From Allomuricauda sp. NBRC 101325 (GTDB lineage: Bacteria; Bacteroidota; Bacteroidia; Flavobacteriales; Flavobacteriaceae), in the NCBI RefSeq assembly GCF_030268205.1, contig NZ_BSQF01000001.1:354649-418648 (forward strand): a stretch of 64,000 nucleotides of DNA. Direction: 5' to 3'. A model generated the notes under the pieces. The model was not told where the DNA came from, did not search any database, and worked only from the letters and a program-made list of their open reading frames with translations. A program made the position numbers and the translations under genes. Below are positions 47,337-56,892 of the stretch, one piece after another. Positions within the stretch are counted from its first letter, which is position 1. Every line of letters starts with the position of its first letter.

Positions 47337-48623
47337 TTAATCCGCTTTTGCCGTGCTAAAAAATTTAGGTTTGATAATCAACATGGCCCATGCCCAATTT
47401 TGAGTGCTTGCGGCAACATCTTCTGCAACTCCTTTTAGTTCGTACATGCCATCTGCGGCAAACATGTGGGAATATCCAATTTTAAGGGAATACCCGTTAA
47501 ACCCTTGGGTAAAGACCAAATCCACCTCGGTACCCAATGCATTTTCGCCACTTGGCAAATCTTGCTCGCCTTTAAAGTTCAGCACTTTCGCCAAAAGGCT
47601 GGATTTTTCACCCAATTTGAAATTGGCACTGGCATGTATGTCGAACAATCCGATTGAATTGGCATGGTTGCCCACGTAGAAATAATCCATAAAACCATTG
47701 AACTTGTGATTGGTTCCGTACAATGGGAAAAACGCACCGGTCTCTCCTGCTGTCTGTCCATCATTTCCACTGATGATTTCAATTCCAGCACCCAATCCAA
47801 TCGCACTTGATGCTTTATATGTTGCATCCAATCCCAACAAGTAAGCACCTTTCACATCCAATTCTCCTTGGCGCTCCCCAGTTTGAAGAAATGCGTTGGC
47901 AGCTAACCCGAAACTACCTTTGCTGAAAGTAAGATGTGTTCCCAAGGTTTGTAAATTGCTCAATCCATCAGCATTGCTTTGGTCATCAAAATTTTGGAAT
48001 CCATTATTCATCAATACCACACTTGCTCCAAAAGTTTCCCATTTCTTTTTTAGATAAAGCATTTGCATGGTTTTGTAGCTAAAAAATCCAGTGGTATTAT
48101 AGGCGTTGCCCACAGACTGAAATCCAGTTGGGTTATCAAAATCTTGATTGTAGGCAAAAGCAAAATCCAAGATGAAATTATCTTTTGCATATTTGATCAA
48201 TGCGGCATCGTGGTTTCTTCCTTGCTGAGCCCAATCCAAACCACCAAGAATTCGCTCATCATCGTAAGAAAGTATTTGTCTACCTAATTTAGTGGACCAA
48301 CCTGAACCCAAATTCAATTCGGCCCAAGCTTCAAAAACGGCAAAGGAATCATTTTGATCATCAGGTAAAATCTGACGGTTCTCCCCCCAGACCATTACAT
48401 CTTGAATGCTTAAATAAAACTTGTATTTTTCGGTTTGATAGGCAGCGTTCAAACGAGCCCTCGTAGTGATTGCAAAACCTGGATCTGCTGCATCAGGAAT
48501 AAGGCTTCCGAATCCATTTCTATATTCAGTTCTAGGTCTAAACTGACCATCCAAAGTAAATTGGGCTTGCGCTCCTACAAGGCATAGCAATAGCATGCCA
48601 ACGGTTAATATTAGCTTTTTCAT
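47337..48623 (-). CDS. Alginate-export-family outer-membrane barrel, probable nitrate porin
   Basis: 428 residues with a signal peptide (MKKLILTVGMLLLCLVGAQA) and the family start FTLDGQFRPRTEYRNGFGSL. The rest is alternating beta strands (FKLGEKSSLLAKVLNFKGEQ, YSLKIGYSHMFAAD). Proteins of the alginate export family (AlgE-like) form 18-strand outer-membrane channels for anions. Here the gene is the last of the nitrate ABC transporter operon, 41 nt after nrtD, so the channel probably admits nitrate or nitrite. That role is inferred from context only. Confidence 0.78.
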   Translation of the reverse strand: MKKLILTVGMLLLCLVGAQAQFTLDGQFRPRTEYRNGFGSLIPDAADPGFAITTRARLNAAYQTEKYKFYLSIQDVMVWGENRQILPDDQNDSFAVFEAWAELNLGSGWSTKLGRQILSYDDERILGGLDWAQQGRNHDAALIKYAKDNFILDFAFAYNQDFDNPTGFQSVGNAYNTTGFFSYKTMQMLYLKKKWETFGASVVLMNNGFQNFDDQSNADGLSNLQTLGTHLTFSKGSFGLAANAFLQTGERQGELDVKGAYLLGLDATYKASSAIGLGAGIEIISGNDGQTAGETGAFFPLYGTNHKFNGFMDYFYVGNHANSIGLFDIHASANFKLGEKSSLLAKVLNFKGEQDLPSGENALGTEVDLVFTQGFNGYSLKIGYSHMFAADGMYELKGVAEDVAASTQNWAWAMLIIKPKFFSTAKAD

Positions 48624-48664
48624 TTTTTGAGATTTGTTAATAGGTTATTTAGAAAATGGAACTA

Positions 48665-49498
48665 TCAATGCTCCAAAAAGTCAATAAGGTGTTTTCTGTA
48701 TTTGTAATAATCGTCGTGCTCCAAAACCGATTTTCTGGTTCGTGGCCGTTCAAAATCTATGGATAGAACATCGCCAATTTTTGCTCGTGGACCGCTGGTC
48801 ATCATGACCACCCTGTCCGCCAAAAAAATAGCTTCATCCACATCATGGGTAATCATTACCGCAGTTATTTTTTCTTTGTTCCAGATTTCAATCAATATAT
48901 CTTGAAGCTCTCCTCTTGTGAGTGAATCCAACATTCCAAAGGGTTCATCCAACAGCAGCACTTTTGGTTTTATGGCAAAAGCACGCGCAATACCTACCCT
49001 TTGTTGCATACCTTGGGAAAGTTCATTGGCTTTTTTGTGAAATGCGCCCTCTAAACCCACTTTATCCAAATAGTACATGGCAATGTCTTTTCGTTGCGAC
49101 TTGCTGGCATGAGGAAAAACTTGGTTCACGCCCAACATCACATTTTGCAAAGCGGTCATCCATGGCATTAAACTCGGGGCTTGAAAAATTACGCCACGGT
49201 CTGGTCCTGGTCCTTTGATCGGGTTTCCCAAAACGGAAATTCTTCCGTCAGAAATGGGATTTAAACCAGCAATCATGGAAAGCATGGTGGTTTTTCCGCA
49301 ACCTGAATGTCCAATAATGGTCACAAATTCCTCCTTTAAAATTTGAAGATTCAAGTGCTCCAATACCACGTAATCTCCCTTTGGCGTTGGGTACACTTTT
49401 TTCAAGTCGTGCAAATCCAACATAATGTTGTCCGATGGGTACACTACCCCATTTTCGTGCCCTTGGGCCTGTTTTGATACTTCTACTACCATTTCCAT
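48665..49498 (-). CDS. nrtD: Nitrate ABC transporter ATP-binding protein (NrtD-like)
   Basis: One of two ATPases of the importer, about 277 residues. Walker A is GHSGCGKTT, the signature is ELSQGMQQRVGIARAFA, Walker B is VLLLDEPFGMLDSL, and the switch His is in MITHDVDEAIFLADRV. The frame opens at a TTG at 49510, directly after the nrtC stop; I prefer the ATG at 49498 (another ATG follows at 49492). It lacks the C-terminal NrtA-like domain of cyanobacterial NrtC, as does its neighbour. Confidence 0.88.
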   Translation of the reverse strand: MEMVVEVSKQAQGHENGVVYPSDNIMLDLHDLKKVYPTPKGDYVVLEHLNLQILKEEFVTIIGHSGCGKTTMLSMIAGLNPISDGRISVLGNPIKGPGPDRGVIFQAPSLMPWMTALQNVMLGVNQVFPHASKSQRKDIAMYYLDKVGLEGAFHKKANELSQGMQQRVGIARAFAIKPKVLLLDEPFGMLDSLTRGELQDILIEIWNKEKITAVMITHDVDEAIFLADRVVMMTSGPRAKIGDVLSIDFERPRTRKSVLEHDDYYKYRKHLIDFLEH

Positions 49499-49510
49499 AG
49501 GTTTTAACAA

Positions 49511-50350
49511 TTAGGCAACAAAGCTTTTAGGTGTCAATTCTGGTAATTCGTATACTTTCTTGGAGGCTGATTTTCGCTCTTCCCCAATGCCCATCAAATA
49601 TTCGATGATGGCGTTTCTGGTCTTTTTGTACTCCAAGTTATCATTGAGTTCGGTCTTATCCCTTGGTCGTTCAATATTAATATTAAACTCTGGCCCCAAG
49701 GTTGCATTTGGGCCTGGTTTTAGTGGAATAATACGGTCTGCCATATAAATTCCCTCGTCCACATCATTGGTGATCAACAAAGCGGTACGTTTGTCCTTGC
49801 TCCAAATTTTTAGGATTTCATCCTGCAAATTTCCACGGGTCAAAGCATCCAAAGCTCCAAGTGGTTCATCCATGATGATCATTTCTGGATTCATGGCCAA
49901 AGCCCGAGCTACGGATACGCGTTGACGCATTCCACCAGACAATTCCTTTGGTCTTTTGTTGATGGCTGGAGAAAGATTCACCATGGCCACATATTCCTCG
50001 ACCCTTGCATTTATTTCCTTTTTACTTGCTTTGGGAAAAGCTTCTTTCACGGCCATGTGCACATTTTGCCCCACGGTCAACCACGGCAACAAGGAATAAT
50101 TTTGAAAAATCACCCCTCTCTCATGACTTGTATCCACCACAGGCTCACCTTTAAAAAGTACTTCACCACTGGTCGGCTTTAAAAGTCCATTGATCAAATT
50201 CACCAAGGTGGTCTTTCCACTTCCTGTAAAACCAACGATGGCTACAAACTCCCCCTCTTCAATGGTCAGGTTAATGTTTGACAACACCTCTGTGGCATTG
50301 GCTCCGCGACCATAGGTCATGCTTACATTTTTAAGTTCCAAATAGGCCAT
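49511..50350 (-). CDS. nrtC: Nitrate ABC transporter ATP-binding protein (NrtC-like ATPase)
   Basis: Second ATPase of the nitrate importer. Walker A is [13 protein letters not shown], the signature is [17 protein letters not shown], and Walker B is [15 protein letters not shown]. In place of the usual H-loop Thr-His it has [17 protein letters not shown], with Asn at the His position; NrtC/NrtD pairs can have one degenerate site. I start at the ATG beginning [14 protein letters not shown] at 50350, which fits the family; an upstream ATG at 50374 overlaps the nrtB end by 14 nt and is possible. Confidence 0.86.
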   Translation of the reverse strand: MAYLELKNVSMTYGRGANATEVLSNINLTIEEGEFVAIVGFTGSGKTTLVNLINGLLKPTSGEVLFKGEPVVDTSHERGVIFQNYSLLPWLTVGQNVHMAVKEAFPKASKKEINARVEEYVAMVNLSPAINKRPKELSGGMRQRVSVARALAMNPEMIIMDEPLGALDALTRGNLQDEILKIWSKDKRTALLITNDVDEGIYMADRIIPLKPGPNATLGPEFNINIERPRDKTELNDNLEYKKTRNAIIEYLMGIGEERKSASKKVYELPELTPKSFVA

Positions 50351-50360
50351 TGCTGCTGAT

Positions 50361-51470
50361 TTAAGCGGTTGCATTTTTATTAAAAGACACCATATTTTGA
50401 ATAGTCAACATGATTCTATCCAACAAGAACCCGATGATTCCGATGACGAACATGGCCACAATGATCTTGGAATTGGAGTCGATGGCTCCATTCTGAAATT
50501 CTTCCCAAACAAAGGATCCCAATCCTGGGCTTTGCGCCAAGAGCTCAATGGCAATCAAAACCATCCACGCAACGGAAAGCGTAATGCGCAATCCTGTAAA
50601 AATCAATGGTAATGATGATGGCAAAATCACCTTAAACACTTTTTGAATAGGACCCAACTTGAGCACTTTAGCTACATTAATATAGTCTTTGTCCACGGTG
50701 GCAACCCCCATGGCCGTGTTGACCAAAGTGGCCCACATGGCACACAGTCCCACACTGATAAAGGAGATGATAAAAGCACTGTCAGAATCGGAATCCTTGG
50801 TCATGGTCTTTACGATCATGAAAACCAAAAGCAACCAAACCACAGGGGAAACCGGCTTAAAAATCTGAATCAACCAATTAAATGAGTTACGCAATGTAGT
50901 GCTCAATCCGATAATCACCCCAACAGGAACAGCGATGATCAATGCCAAAAGAAATCCTGCAAAAACGGTTTTTAAACTGGTAAAAATCTGGTCAACAAAA
51001 GAGGGTCTTCCCGTATACACAATGGGAGCCTTTCCCTCCGCCTCACGTGTGGCATTCAATGCGGCGGTTTTTGCTTTAAATTCCGCTTTATCCGCACTAA
51101 TTGCTTTATGATCAGCAATCAACGTATTGAACGATGTCCATACTTGTGCTGGCGACGGCAATGTATTGGGCTGACAACTCACATCTCCCGAAGCGATACA
51201 AGCAGCCATTTGATCGGCGGCCTCCTGACCTTGATCTGTAAGGGCTTTTTGAATTTTATAATCCGCCTCGATATTGTAGAGGGCTTTGGCACCAACATGC
51301 CACAAACCAACGAACAATATAATCGAAGCCAATGGAATCAATACTTTTCTTACCAAGGTCTTGCCATTCCATTTGGGCATGGCAGGAATCAATTTGATTG
51401 CGAAATCCTTGACCATAGTGCCAAAATTCCCCTTTTCATCCTGAACTACTGTAACGCTTTGCTTCATCAT
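50361..51470 (-). CDS. nrtB: Nitrate ABC transporter permease (NrtB-like)
   Basis: 369 residues. One membrane helix at about 47-62 is followed by an unusual soluble region of roughly 100 residues (about 65-165, including [17 protein letters not shown] and [20 protein letters not shown]), and then the five-helix BPD_transp core with the ATPase-coupling loop [20 protein letters not shown]. Cyanobacterial NrtB has no such long insert. The two Cys in the insert might form a periplasmic disulfide. It lies 9 nt after nrtA. Confidence 0.9.
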   Translation of the reverse strand: MMKQSVTVVQDEKGNFGTMVKDFAIKLIPAMPKWNGKTLVRKVLIPLASIILFVGLWHVGAKALYNIEADYKIQKALTDQGQEAADQMAACIASGDVSCQPNTLPSPAQVWTSFNTLIADHKAISADKAEFKAKTAALNATREAEGKAPIVYTGRPSFVDQIFTSLKTVFAGFLLALIIAVPVGVIIGLSTTLRNSFNWLIQIFKPVSPVVWLLLVFMIVKTMTKDSDSDSAFIISFISVGLCAMWATLVNTAMGVATVDKDYINVAKVLKLGPIQKVFKVILPSSLPLIFTGLRITLSVAWMVLIAIELLAQSPGLGSFVWEEFQNGAIDSNSKIIVAMFVIGIIGFLLDRIMLTIQNMVSFNKNATA

Positions 51471-51479
51471 TTTTAAGAT

Positions 51480-52868
51480 TTACAAGGATGAGTCATCCTC
51501 TTTGTTTCCAATTTTAAAACTGTTGATATACCCAATTGGGTCTTTGGCATCATAAGTCTTGCCATCGATAAAATCAGTTGTTGCTGGCTTGTATCCATCA
51601 GTCGCAGGAATATCTCCCGATGAAAGGTGTCCCTCGGTCAACAAAGCTTCAGCAGCCTTTTTCCAGATATCAGGACGGTAAATATCCTTGATGGTTTCAT
51701 CATACCATGCAGCTGGTTTCGATTCTGGAATTTGTCCCCATCTTCTCATTTGGGTCAAGAACCAAATACCATCGGAATAGAAAGGATAGGTTGCATTGTA
51801 TTTAAAGAATACATTAAAGTCTGGCATTGCACGCTTGTCCCCTTTTTCAAATTCAAAGGTTCCTGTCATGGAATTGGCAAGTACCACTTCATCGGCACCA
51901 ACATATTGTGGCATTGAAAGTATCTTAACTGCTTCCGCTCTATTTCCAGGCTCATCCAACCATTTTCCAGCTCTTATCAATGCTTTTGTAACCGCAACCG
52001 CTGTATTTGGATTTTCCTCCACAAACTTCTTGGTCATCACAAACACCTTTTCAGGATTGTTTTTCCAGATATCATAATTGGTGGTTACAGGTACACCGAT
52101 TCCTTTGAAAACCGCTTGCTGGTTCCATGGCTCGCCTACACAGTACCCATAAATAGTACCTGCTTCCAAAGTCGCTGGCATTTGTGGTGGTGGAGTTACG
52201 GAAAGCAACACTTCTGCATCAATCTGGCCTTGCACATTATCGGCGGTATACAACCCTGGGTGGATTCCTGCAGCAGCCAACCAATAACGAATTTCATAGT
52301 TATGGGTAGATACAGGAAACACCATTCCCATTTTAAAGGGCTTTCCACTGTTTTTATATTCAGAGATCACAGGTTTTAAAGCATCCGCTTTAATAGGATG
52401 AACTGGTTTTCCATCATCCCCAGTGGGAACATTGGGTTTCATTTTTGACCAAACATCGTTGGAAACCGTGATTCCATTTCCATTTAAATCCATGGAGAAA
52501 GGGGTTACCAATTCTGCTTGACGTCCAAAACCTGCTCCAGCAGCTATTGGCTGACCCGCCAACATGTGCGAACCATCCAGTTGTCCATCGATTACCCTAT
52601 CCAACACATTTTTCCAGTTGGACTGTGCTTCTACCGAAACAAAAAGACCCTCATCTTCAAAGAATCCCTTTTCTTTTGCAATGGCCAAAGGTGCCATATC
52701 CGTCAATTTGATAAAACCAAAAGTTAATTGTGGTTTCTCAATTTCCAATGCTGGGGCCGTATCAATCGCCTGGGCAACATCCCCCGCTGTTTTTTCTTTC
52801 TTTCCTCCACAAGCAACCAAGGCAGCTAGTATTAAAAGGCTAGAAAATTTTGTAATGTTTGTTTTCAT
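51480..52868 (-). CDS. nrtA: Nitrate ABC transporter substrate-binding lipoprotein (NrtA-like)
   Basis: 462 residues with a lipobox (LILAALVAC) for anchoring at the outer face of the inner membrane. NrtA/CmpA/SsuA-type segments are present: [60 protein letters not shown] and [20 protein letters not shown]. It captures nitrate (or nitrite) for NrtBCD. First gene of the operon nrtABCD plus barrel. Its upstream region carries a TACGTA-centred inverted repeat. Confidence 0.92.
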   Translation of the reverse strand: MKTNITKFSSLLILAALVACGGKKEKTAGDVAQAIDTAPALEIEKPQLTFGFIKLTDMAPLAIAKEKGFFEDEGLFVSVEAQSNWKNVLDRVIDGQLDGSHMLAGQPIAAGAGFGRQAELVTPFSMDLNGNGITVSNDVWSKMKPNVPTGDDGKPVHPIKADALKPVISEYKNSGKPFKMGMVFPVSTHNYEIRYWLAAAGIHPGLYTADNVQGQIDAEVLLSVTPPPQMPATLEAGTIYGYCVGEPWNQQAVFKGIGVPVTTNYDIWKNNPEKVFVMTKKFVEENPNTAVAVTKALIRAGKWLDEPGNRAEAVKILSMPQYVGADEVVLANSMTGTFEFEKGDKRAMPDFNVFFKYNATYPFYSDGIWFLTQMRRWGQIPESKPAAWYDETIKDIYRPDIWKKAAEALLTEGHLSSGDIPATDGYKPATTDFIDGKTYDAKDPIGYINSFKIGNKEDDSSL

Positions 52869-52913
52869 AAAGCGGTACTTTTATAATGGTTATCATCAAT
52901 TACAGGGTAAAAC

Positions 52914-52960
52914 TACGTATTGTTTTTTTATTTAACTAAGTATATTTACGTATTTATACT
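52914..52960. promoter_or_regulatory. Inverted repeat upstream of nrtA (putative nitrate-regulator operator)
   Basis: At 52939-52960 AGTATA and TATACT flank a central TACGTA with two bases on each side, an exact-arm 22-bp palindrome. A second TACGTA is at 52914-52919. Related repeats precede nasA and nirB/cobA. Confidence 0.5.
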
Positions 52961-53064
52961 GATATTCAATGAGATTTGTGAATTTGAATTTTTGAAAATG
53001 GTCAAATTGAAGAATATTTAAATTTTCTAGGTTCAGATCTCGATATCCTCGATCAGGATTAAAA

Positions 53065-53826
53065 TCAAAAAGTGGATTGAAGTACACGTTGAATCTCATC
53101 TTCATAAAAGAAGTTATGGTCGGCCACCACTTCGCCTATAACAATGATACCAGGCTTGTTACAATCCAATTCCTTATATATATAGGTTGTATCCGATAAG
53201 GTTCCTACCAGGCAACTTTCAGAAGACAAAGTGCCATTTTGGATTACAGCAAAGGGTGTATTGCCTCCTCTATATTTCATCGCGGATTGCGCTATCTCCT
53301 TTAGTTTACGCACTCCCATCAATATAACTAAGGTTGCAGAGGATTGGGCAGCCAATTCAAAATCCTTGGAAAAACTATGATCCATTGTAGTAGCGGTAAG
53401 CACCCAAAAACTACTGCTTACCCCTCTTTTGGTCACAGGAATACCTTGACTTGCAGGAACGGCAATAGCACTTGTGATTCCAGGAACCACCTCAACGGGT
53501 AATCCAAAGGATTGAGCGTGATCAATTTCCTCAGAAGCCCTACCAAACACAAATGGATCACCTCCTTTTAAACGCACCGCATGGCCGTAAGTAAATGCAC
53601 TTTCTACTATTAAGGTATTAATTTCGTTCTGCGTATAACTATGCTTAGCACATCTTTTACCTACGTATATTTTAGGAACATGAATGGGTATCTCCTGAAG
53701 CAATGCTTCATCGACCAAAGCATCGTACAAAACAACATCGGCCGACTGTAAAACCCGCAAACCCCTTACTGTTATTAGGTCTGAACTTCCAGGCCCTGCT
53801 CCTACCAAACTTACTCTTGCTTTCAT
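53065..53826 (-). CDS. cobA: Uroporphyrinogen-III C-methyltransferase
   Basis: Methylates uroporphyrinogen III twice to precorrin-2, the precursor of sirohaem needed by NirB. 253 residues, starting with VSLVGAGPGSSDLITVRGLR, then VVLYDALVDEALL, the SAM-site segment VRLKGGDPFVFGRASEEIDH and the later VVPGITSAIAVPASQGIPVT. It is the single-domain SUMT type, without the dehydrogenase/ferrochelatase part of CysG, which is not in this window. It diverges from nirB across a 137-nt region. Confidence 0.94.
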   Translation of the reverse strand: MKARVSLVGAGPGSSDLITVRGLRVLQSADVVLYDALVDEALLQEIPIHVPKIYVGKRCAKHSYTQNEINTLIVESAFTYGHAVRLKGGDPFVFGRASEEIDHAQSFGLPVEVVPGITSAIAVPASQGIPVTKRGVSSSFWVLTATTMDHSFSKDFELAAQSSATLVILMGVRKLKEIAQSAMKYRGGNTPFAVIQNGTLSSESCLVGTLSDTTYIYKELDCNKPGIIVIGEVVADHNFFYEDEIQRVLQSTF

Positions 53827-53884
53827 AGTTATACCGTATTATTAAGGTTATTTCAAGTACTTTTTATCATTTCCTCAACAAGAA

Positions 53885-53939
53885 TACGTAATTATTTTTG
53901 AAAAATCAGTATTTATTTAAGTAATTATACTTAGTTTTG
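53885..53939. promoter_or_regulatory. cobA/nirB divergent regulatory region
   Basis: An inverted repeat at 53908-53931 (AGTAT and ATACT arms, 14-bp spacer) resembles the nrtA element; on the minus strand CTAAGTATA and ATACTGAT flank it as at nrtA, with spacing longer by two. TACGTA occurs at 53885-53890. TAGTTTTG at 53932-53939 fits the -7 pattern TAnnTTTG for nirB, 24 nt before its ATG, so the repeat overlaps the promoter. Confidence 0.5.
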
Positions 53940-53963
53940 AATCGTATTTCAAATCTTTGGCAT

Positions 53964-56483
53964 ATGAAAACAGTAATTGTAGTAGGAAATGGTATGGTTG
54001 GTTATAAGTTCTGTGAGAAGTTCAGAGCGCATCCTGCCAACTCGGCATTCAAACTTATAGTCTTTGGTGAAGAGCCAAGACCCGCTTACGACAGGGTTCA
54101 CTTAAGTGAATATTTCGGAAACCAAGATGCAAAAGCCCTGGAATTGGCCCCAGCCTCTTGGTATAGTGACAATAATATAAATCTTATTACGAATGAACGG
54201 GTAACGGACATTCTGAACGAGACCCAAGAAGTACGCACCATTTCAGGAAAATCCTTTTCCTATGATTATTTGGTATTGGCTACGGGTTCCGCCCCCTTTG
54301 TTCCCCCGATTAAAGGCGTTGAAAAGGAAGGAGTATTCGTGTACCGAACCATTGAAGACCTTGAGGAAATGTTGTCCTACGCCGCCCAAATAAAAGCCAT
54401 TAAACCTGATGGACGCGCAGCCATCCTAGGCGGGGGGTTATTGGGTCTTGAAGCTGGCAAAGCTGTTTTGGATATGGGATTGGAACCTCATGTGGTGGAG
54501 TTTGCTCCTAAATTGATGCCTAGACAATTGGATACACGTAGTAGCAATGTGCTTCAATTAAAATTGGAATCCATGGGCATTCAAATTCATTTGGGCAAGG
54601 CCACCAACCAAATATTGGGTGAAAGTGTAATCGAGGGAATGGATTTTGGTGAAGATGACCAATTGGATGTGGATATGTTGATCATTTCCGCTGGTATTCG
54701 CCCTAGGGATGAACTTGGAAAAACTTGTGGTTTGGATATGGGAACCCGTGGAGGAATCGTGGTGAACAACAAAATGGAAACTTCTATTCCTAATATTTAT
54801 GCGATTGGAGAGGTTGCCCTATACAATCAAATGATTTACGGCCTTGTTGCCCCTGGGTATGATATGGCCAATGTGGCAGCAAATCAAATTCTTGGAAATC
54901 CTGAAGTATTGATGCCAGCTGACATTGATATGTCAACCAAATTAAAATTGATGGGAGTTGATGTAGCCAGTTTTGGCACACCCTATATGCCTGCTGAAAA
55001 AGGCTTATCCATTATCTACGAAAACAAAACCAAGCACCTATATAAGAGGATTAACGTAAGCCACGATGGTAAAACCTTGTTGGGTGGAATTTTGGTAGGT
55101 GATGCCAATGATTACAACATTTTGCACCAGATGTACCTCAACAACATGAGTCTTCCTGAAAATGCGGAAGAATTGATTGTAGGAGCACGTGGAGATGGTG
55201 GTTCAGCTTTTGGAAGTGCTATAGATCTGCCCGATACGGCTCAAATCTGCTCATGCGAAAGCATCTCCAAAGGAAAAATCTGTGGTTCCATAAAAGAGGG
55301 TACATGTAATTCCTTGAAAGATGTTATTGGATTGACAAAAGCCACTACTGGATGTGGCGGTTGTAAGCCCATGGTTGTGGATTTGGTCAATGAGACCTTA
55401 AAATCTATGGGTAAAGAGGTAAAAGACGTTATCTGCGAGCATTTTGAATATACCCGTCAAGAATTATACGGAATTGTAAAAGTGAAAAACATTCAAACTT
55501 TTGATGAGGCCTTGGACAAGTGCGGGAAAGGAGACGGTTGTGAAGTTTGCAAACCCGCCTTGGCCTCCATTTTTGCGACCATTTATAATGATACCGCCAA
55601 CAAGGAAGATGTGATTCAAGATTCAAACGACCGCTTTTTGGCAAATATCCAACGAAATGGCTCGTATTCAGTGGTTCCTAGAATCCCCGGAGGTGAAATC
55701 ACTCCAGAAAAATTGATTGTGATCGGTGAAGTGGCCAAGGAATACAACCTATACACCAAAATAACAGGTGGACAACGTATCGACCTATTTGGTGCGGAAC
55801 TCAATGATCTTCCTGCCATCTGGAAAAAACTGATTGATGCTGGTTTTGAAAGTGGACATGCCTATGGAAAATCATTGCGTACGGTAAAAAGCTGCGTAGG
55901 TTCTACATGGTGTCGCTACGGCATGGATGAAAGTGTGAGTTTTGCGATAGAATTGGAAGACCGCTATAAAGGATTGCGTTCCCCACATAAACTTAAAGGA
56001 GGGGTTTCGGGCTGCATTCGAGAATGCGCTGAAGCCAGAGGAAAAGATTTCGGAGTTATCGCCGTGGATGGTGGTTGGAACCTCTACGTATGTGGAAACG
56101 GTGGCGCAACTCCAAAACATGCGATACTATTGGCCGAACAAATAGACAATGAAACCGTAATCAAATATTTGGATCGCTTTTTAATGTACTACATCCGAAC
56201 CGCAGCACCACTTATGCGTACCGCGACTTGGTTGGATAAATTGGAAGGTGGGATTGATCAACTCAAAAGAATTGTGATTGATGATAGTTTGAACCTTGCC
56301 GAAGAATTGGAAATAGAGATGCAATCTTTGGTTGACAAATACGAATGCGAATGGAAACAAGCTGTGGAATGCGAAGAAATGAAAAAGCGCTTCTCCCATT
56401 TTGTCAACACCGAAGAAAGAGATGACAACATGGTCTTTGTACCGATGCGCGATCAAAAAATGCCTGAACCTTGGACCAACTAA
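53964..56483 (+). CDS. nirB: Nitrite reductase (NAD(P)H) large subunit
   Basis: Reduces nitrite to ammonium in the cytoplasm. 839 residues from the ATG at 53964 (an upstream TTG frame opens at 53937). An FAD/NAD(P)H module comes first (KTVIVVGNGMVGYKFCEKF, and AAILGGGLLGLEAGKAVLDM), then a BFD-like [2Fe-2S] domain with Cys429 and Cys431 and the pair CGGC near 463-466, and a second short cysteine pair (CEVCKP). The sirohaem half-domains carry all four cluster ligands: Cys644, Cys650 (CVGSTWC), Cys684 and Cys688 (CIREC). NirD follows 11 nt downstream. Confidence 0.96.
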   Translation: MKTVIVVGNGMVGYKFCEKFRAHPANSAFKLIVFGEEPRPAYDRVHLSEYFGNQDAKALELAPASWYSDNNINLITNERVTDILNETQEVRTISGKSFSYDYLVLATGSAPFVPPIKGVEKEGVFVYRTIEDLEEMLSYAAQIKAIKPDGRAAILGGGLLGLEAGKAVLDMGLEPHVVEFAPKLMPRQLDTRSSNVLQLKLESMGIQIHLGKATNQILGESVIEGMDFGEDDQLDVDMLIISAGIRPRDELGKTCGLDMGTRGGIVVNNKMETSIPNIYAIGEVALYNQMIYGLVAPGYDMANVAANQILGNPEVLMPADIDMSTKLKLMGVDVASFGTPYMPAEKGLSIIYENKTKHLYKRINVSHDGKTLLGGILVGDANDYNILHQMYLNNMSLPENAEELIVGARGDGGSAFGSAIDLPDTAQICSCESISKGKICGSIKEGTCNSLKDVIGLTKATTGCGGCKPMVVDLVNETLKSMGKEVKDVICEHFEYTRQELYGIVKVKNIQTFDEALDKCGKGDGCEVCKPALASIFATIYNDTANKEDVIQDSNDRFLANIQRNGSYSVVPRIPGGEITPEKLIVIGEVAKEYNLYTKITGGQRIDLFGAELNDLPAIWKKLIDAGFESGHAYGKSLRTVKSCVGSTWCRYGMDESVSFAIELEDRYKGLRSPHKLKGGVSGCIRECAEARGKDFGVIAVDGGWNLYVCGNGGATPKHAILLAEQIDNETVIKYLDRFLMYYIRTAAPLMRTATWLDKLEGGIDQLKRIVIDDSLNLAEELEIEMQSLVDKYECEWKQAVECEEMKKRFSHFVNTEERDDNMVFVPMRDQKMPEPWTN

Positions 56484-56494
56484 AACCAATAACT

Positions 56495-56872
56495 ATGGAT
56501 TCTATTTTATCTGAATATACAACAGTAGACCCAACAACCGTTTCCGTTTGGTTCAAAGCCTGCAACGTTAACGATATTCCAGAAAACGGCGGGGCGTGCG
56601 TGAAATACAAAAACAAACAAATTGCAGTGTACCACTACAAACGCAAACAAACTTGGTACGCTTGCCAAAACCTTTGTCCACATAAAATGGAAATGGTTTT
56701 GAGTAGAGGAATGCTTGGTGATGCCGATGGTATTGCAAAAGTGGCCTGCCCAATGCACAAAAAAACGTTCTCGCTGGAATCTGGAGAAAATTTGAACGGA
56801 GATCTGCCCGCAATAGCCATTTATCCCATTAAAATTGAGGATGGCTTTGTGTATATTGGTTTTTCTGAATAG
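56495..56872 (+). CDS. nirD: Nitrite reductase small subunit
   Basis: 125 residues with a Rieske-like fold. Unlike many NirD proteins, which lack cluster ligands, this one has CPHKM and CPMHKK: the pattern C-x-H (PHK) and C-x2-H (PMHK) resembles a Rieske site (AcqNLCPHKMEMVLSRGM and ACPMHKKTFSLES). Whether it binds a [2Fe-2S] cluster is uncertain. The start MDSILSEYTTVDPTTVSVWF at 56495 follows nirB by 11 nt; an upstream ATG at 56471 overlaps nirB. Confidence 0.92.
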   Translation: MDSILSEYTTVDPTTVSVWFKACNVNDIPENGGACVKYKNKQIAVYHYKRKQTWYACQNLCPHKMEMVLSRGMLGDADGIAKVACPMHKKTFSLESGENLNGDLPAIAIYPIKIEDGFVYIGFSE

Positions 56873-56892
56873 CTTTAGAAAAATCATTTTAC

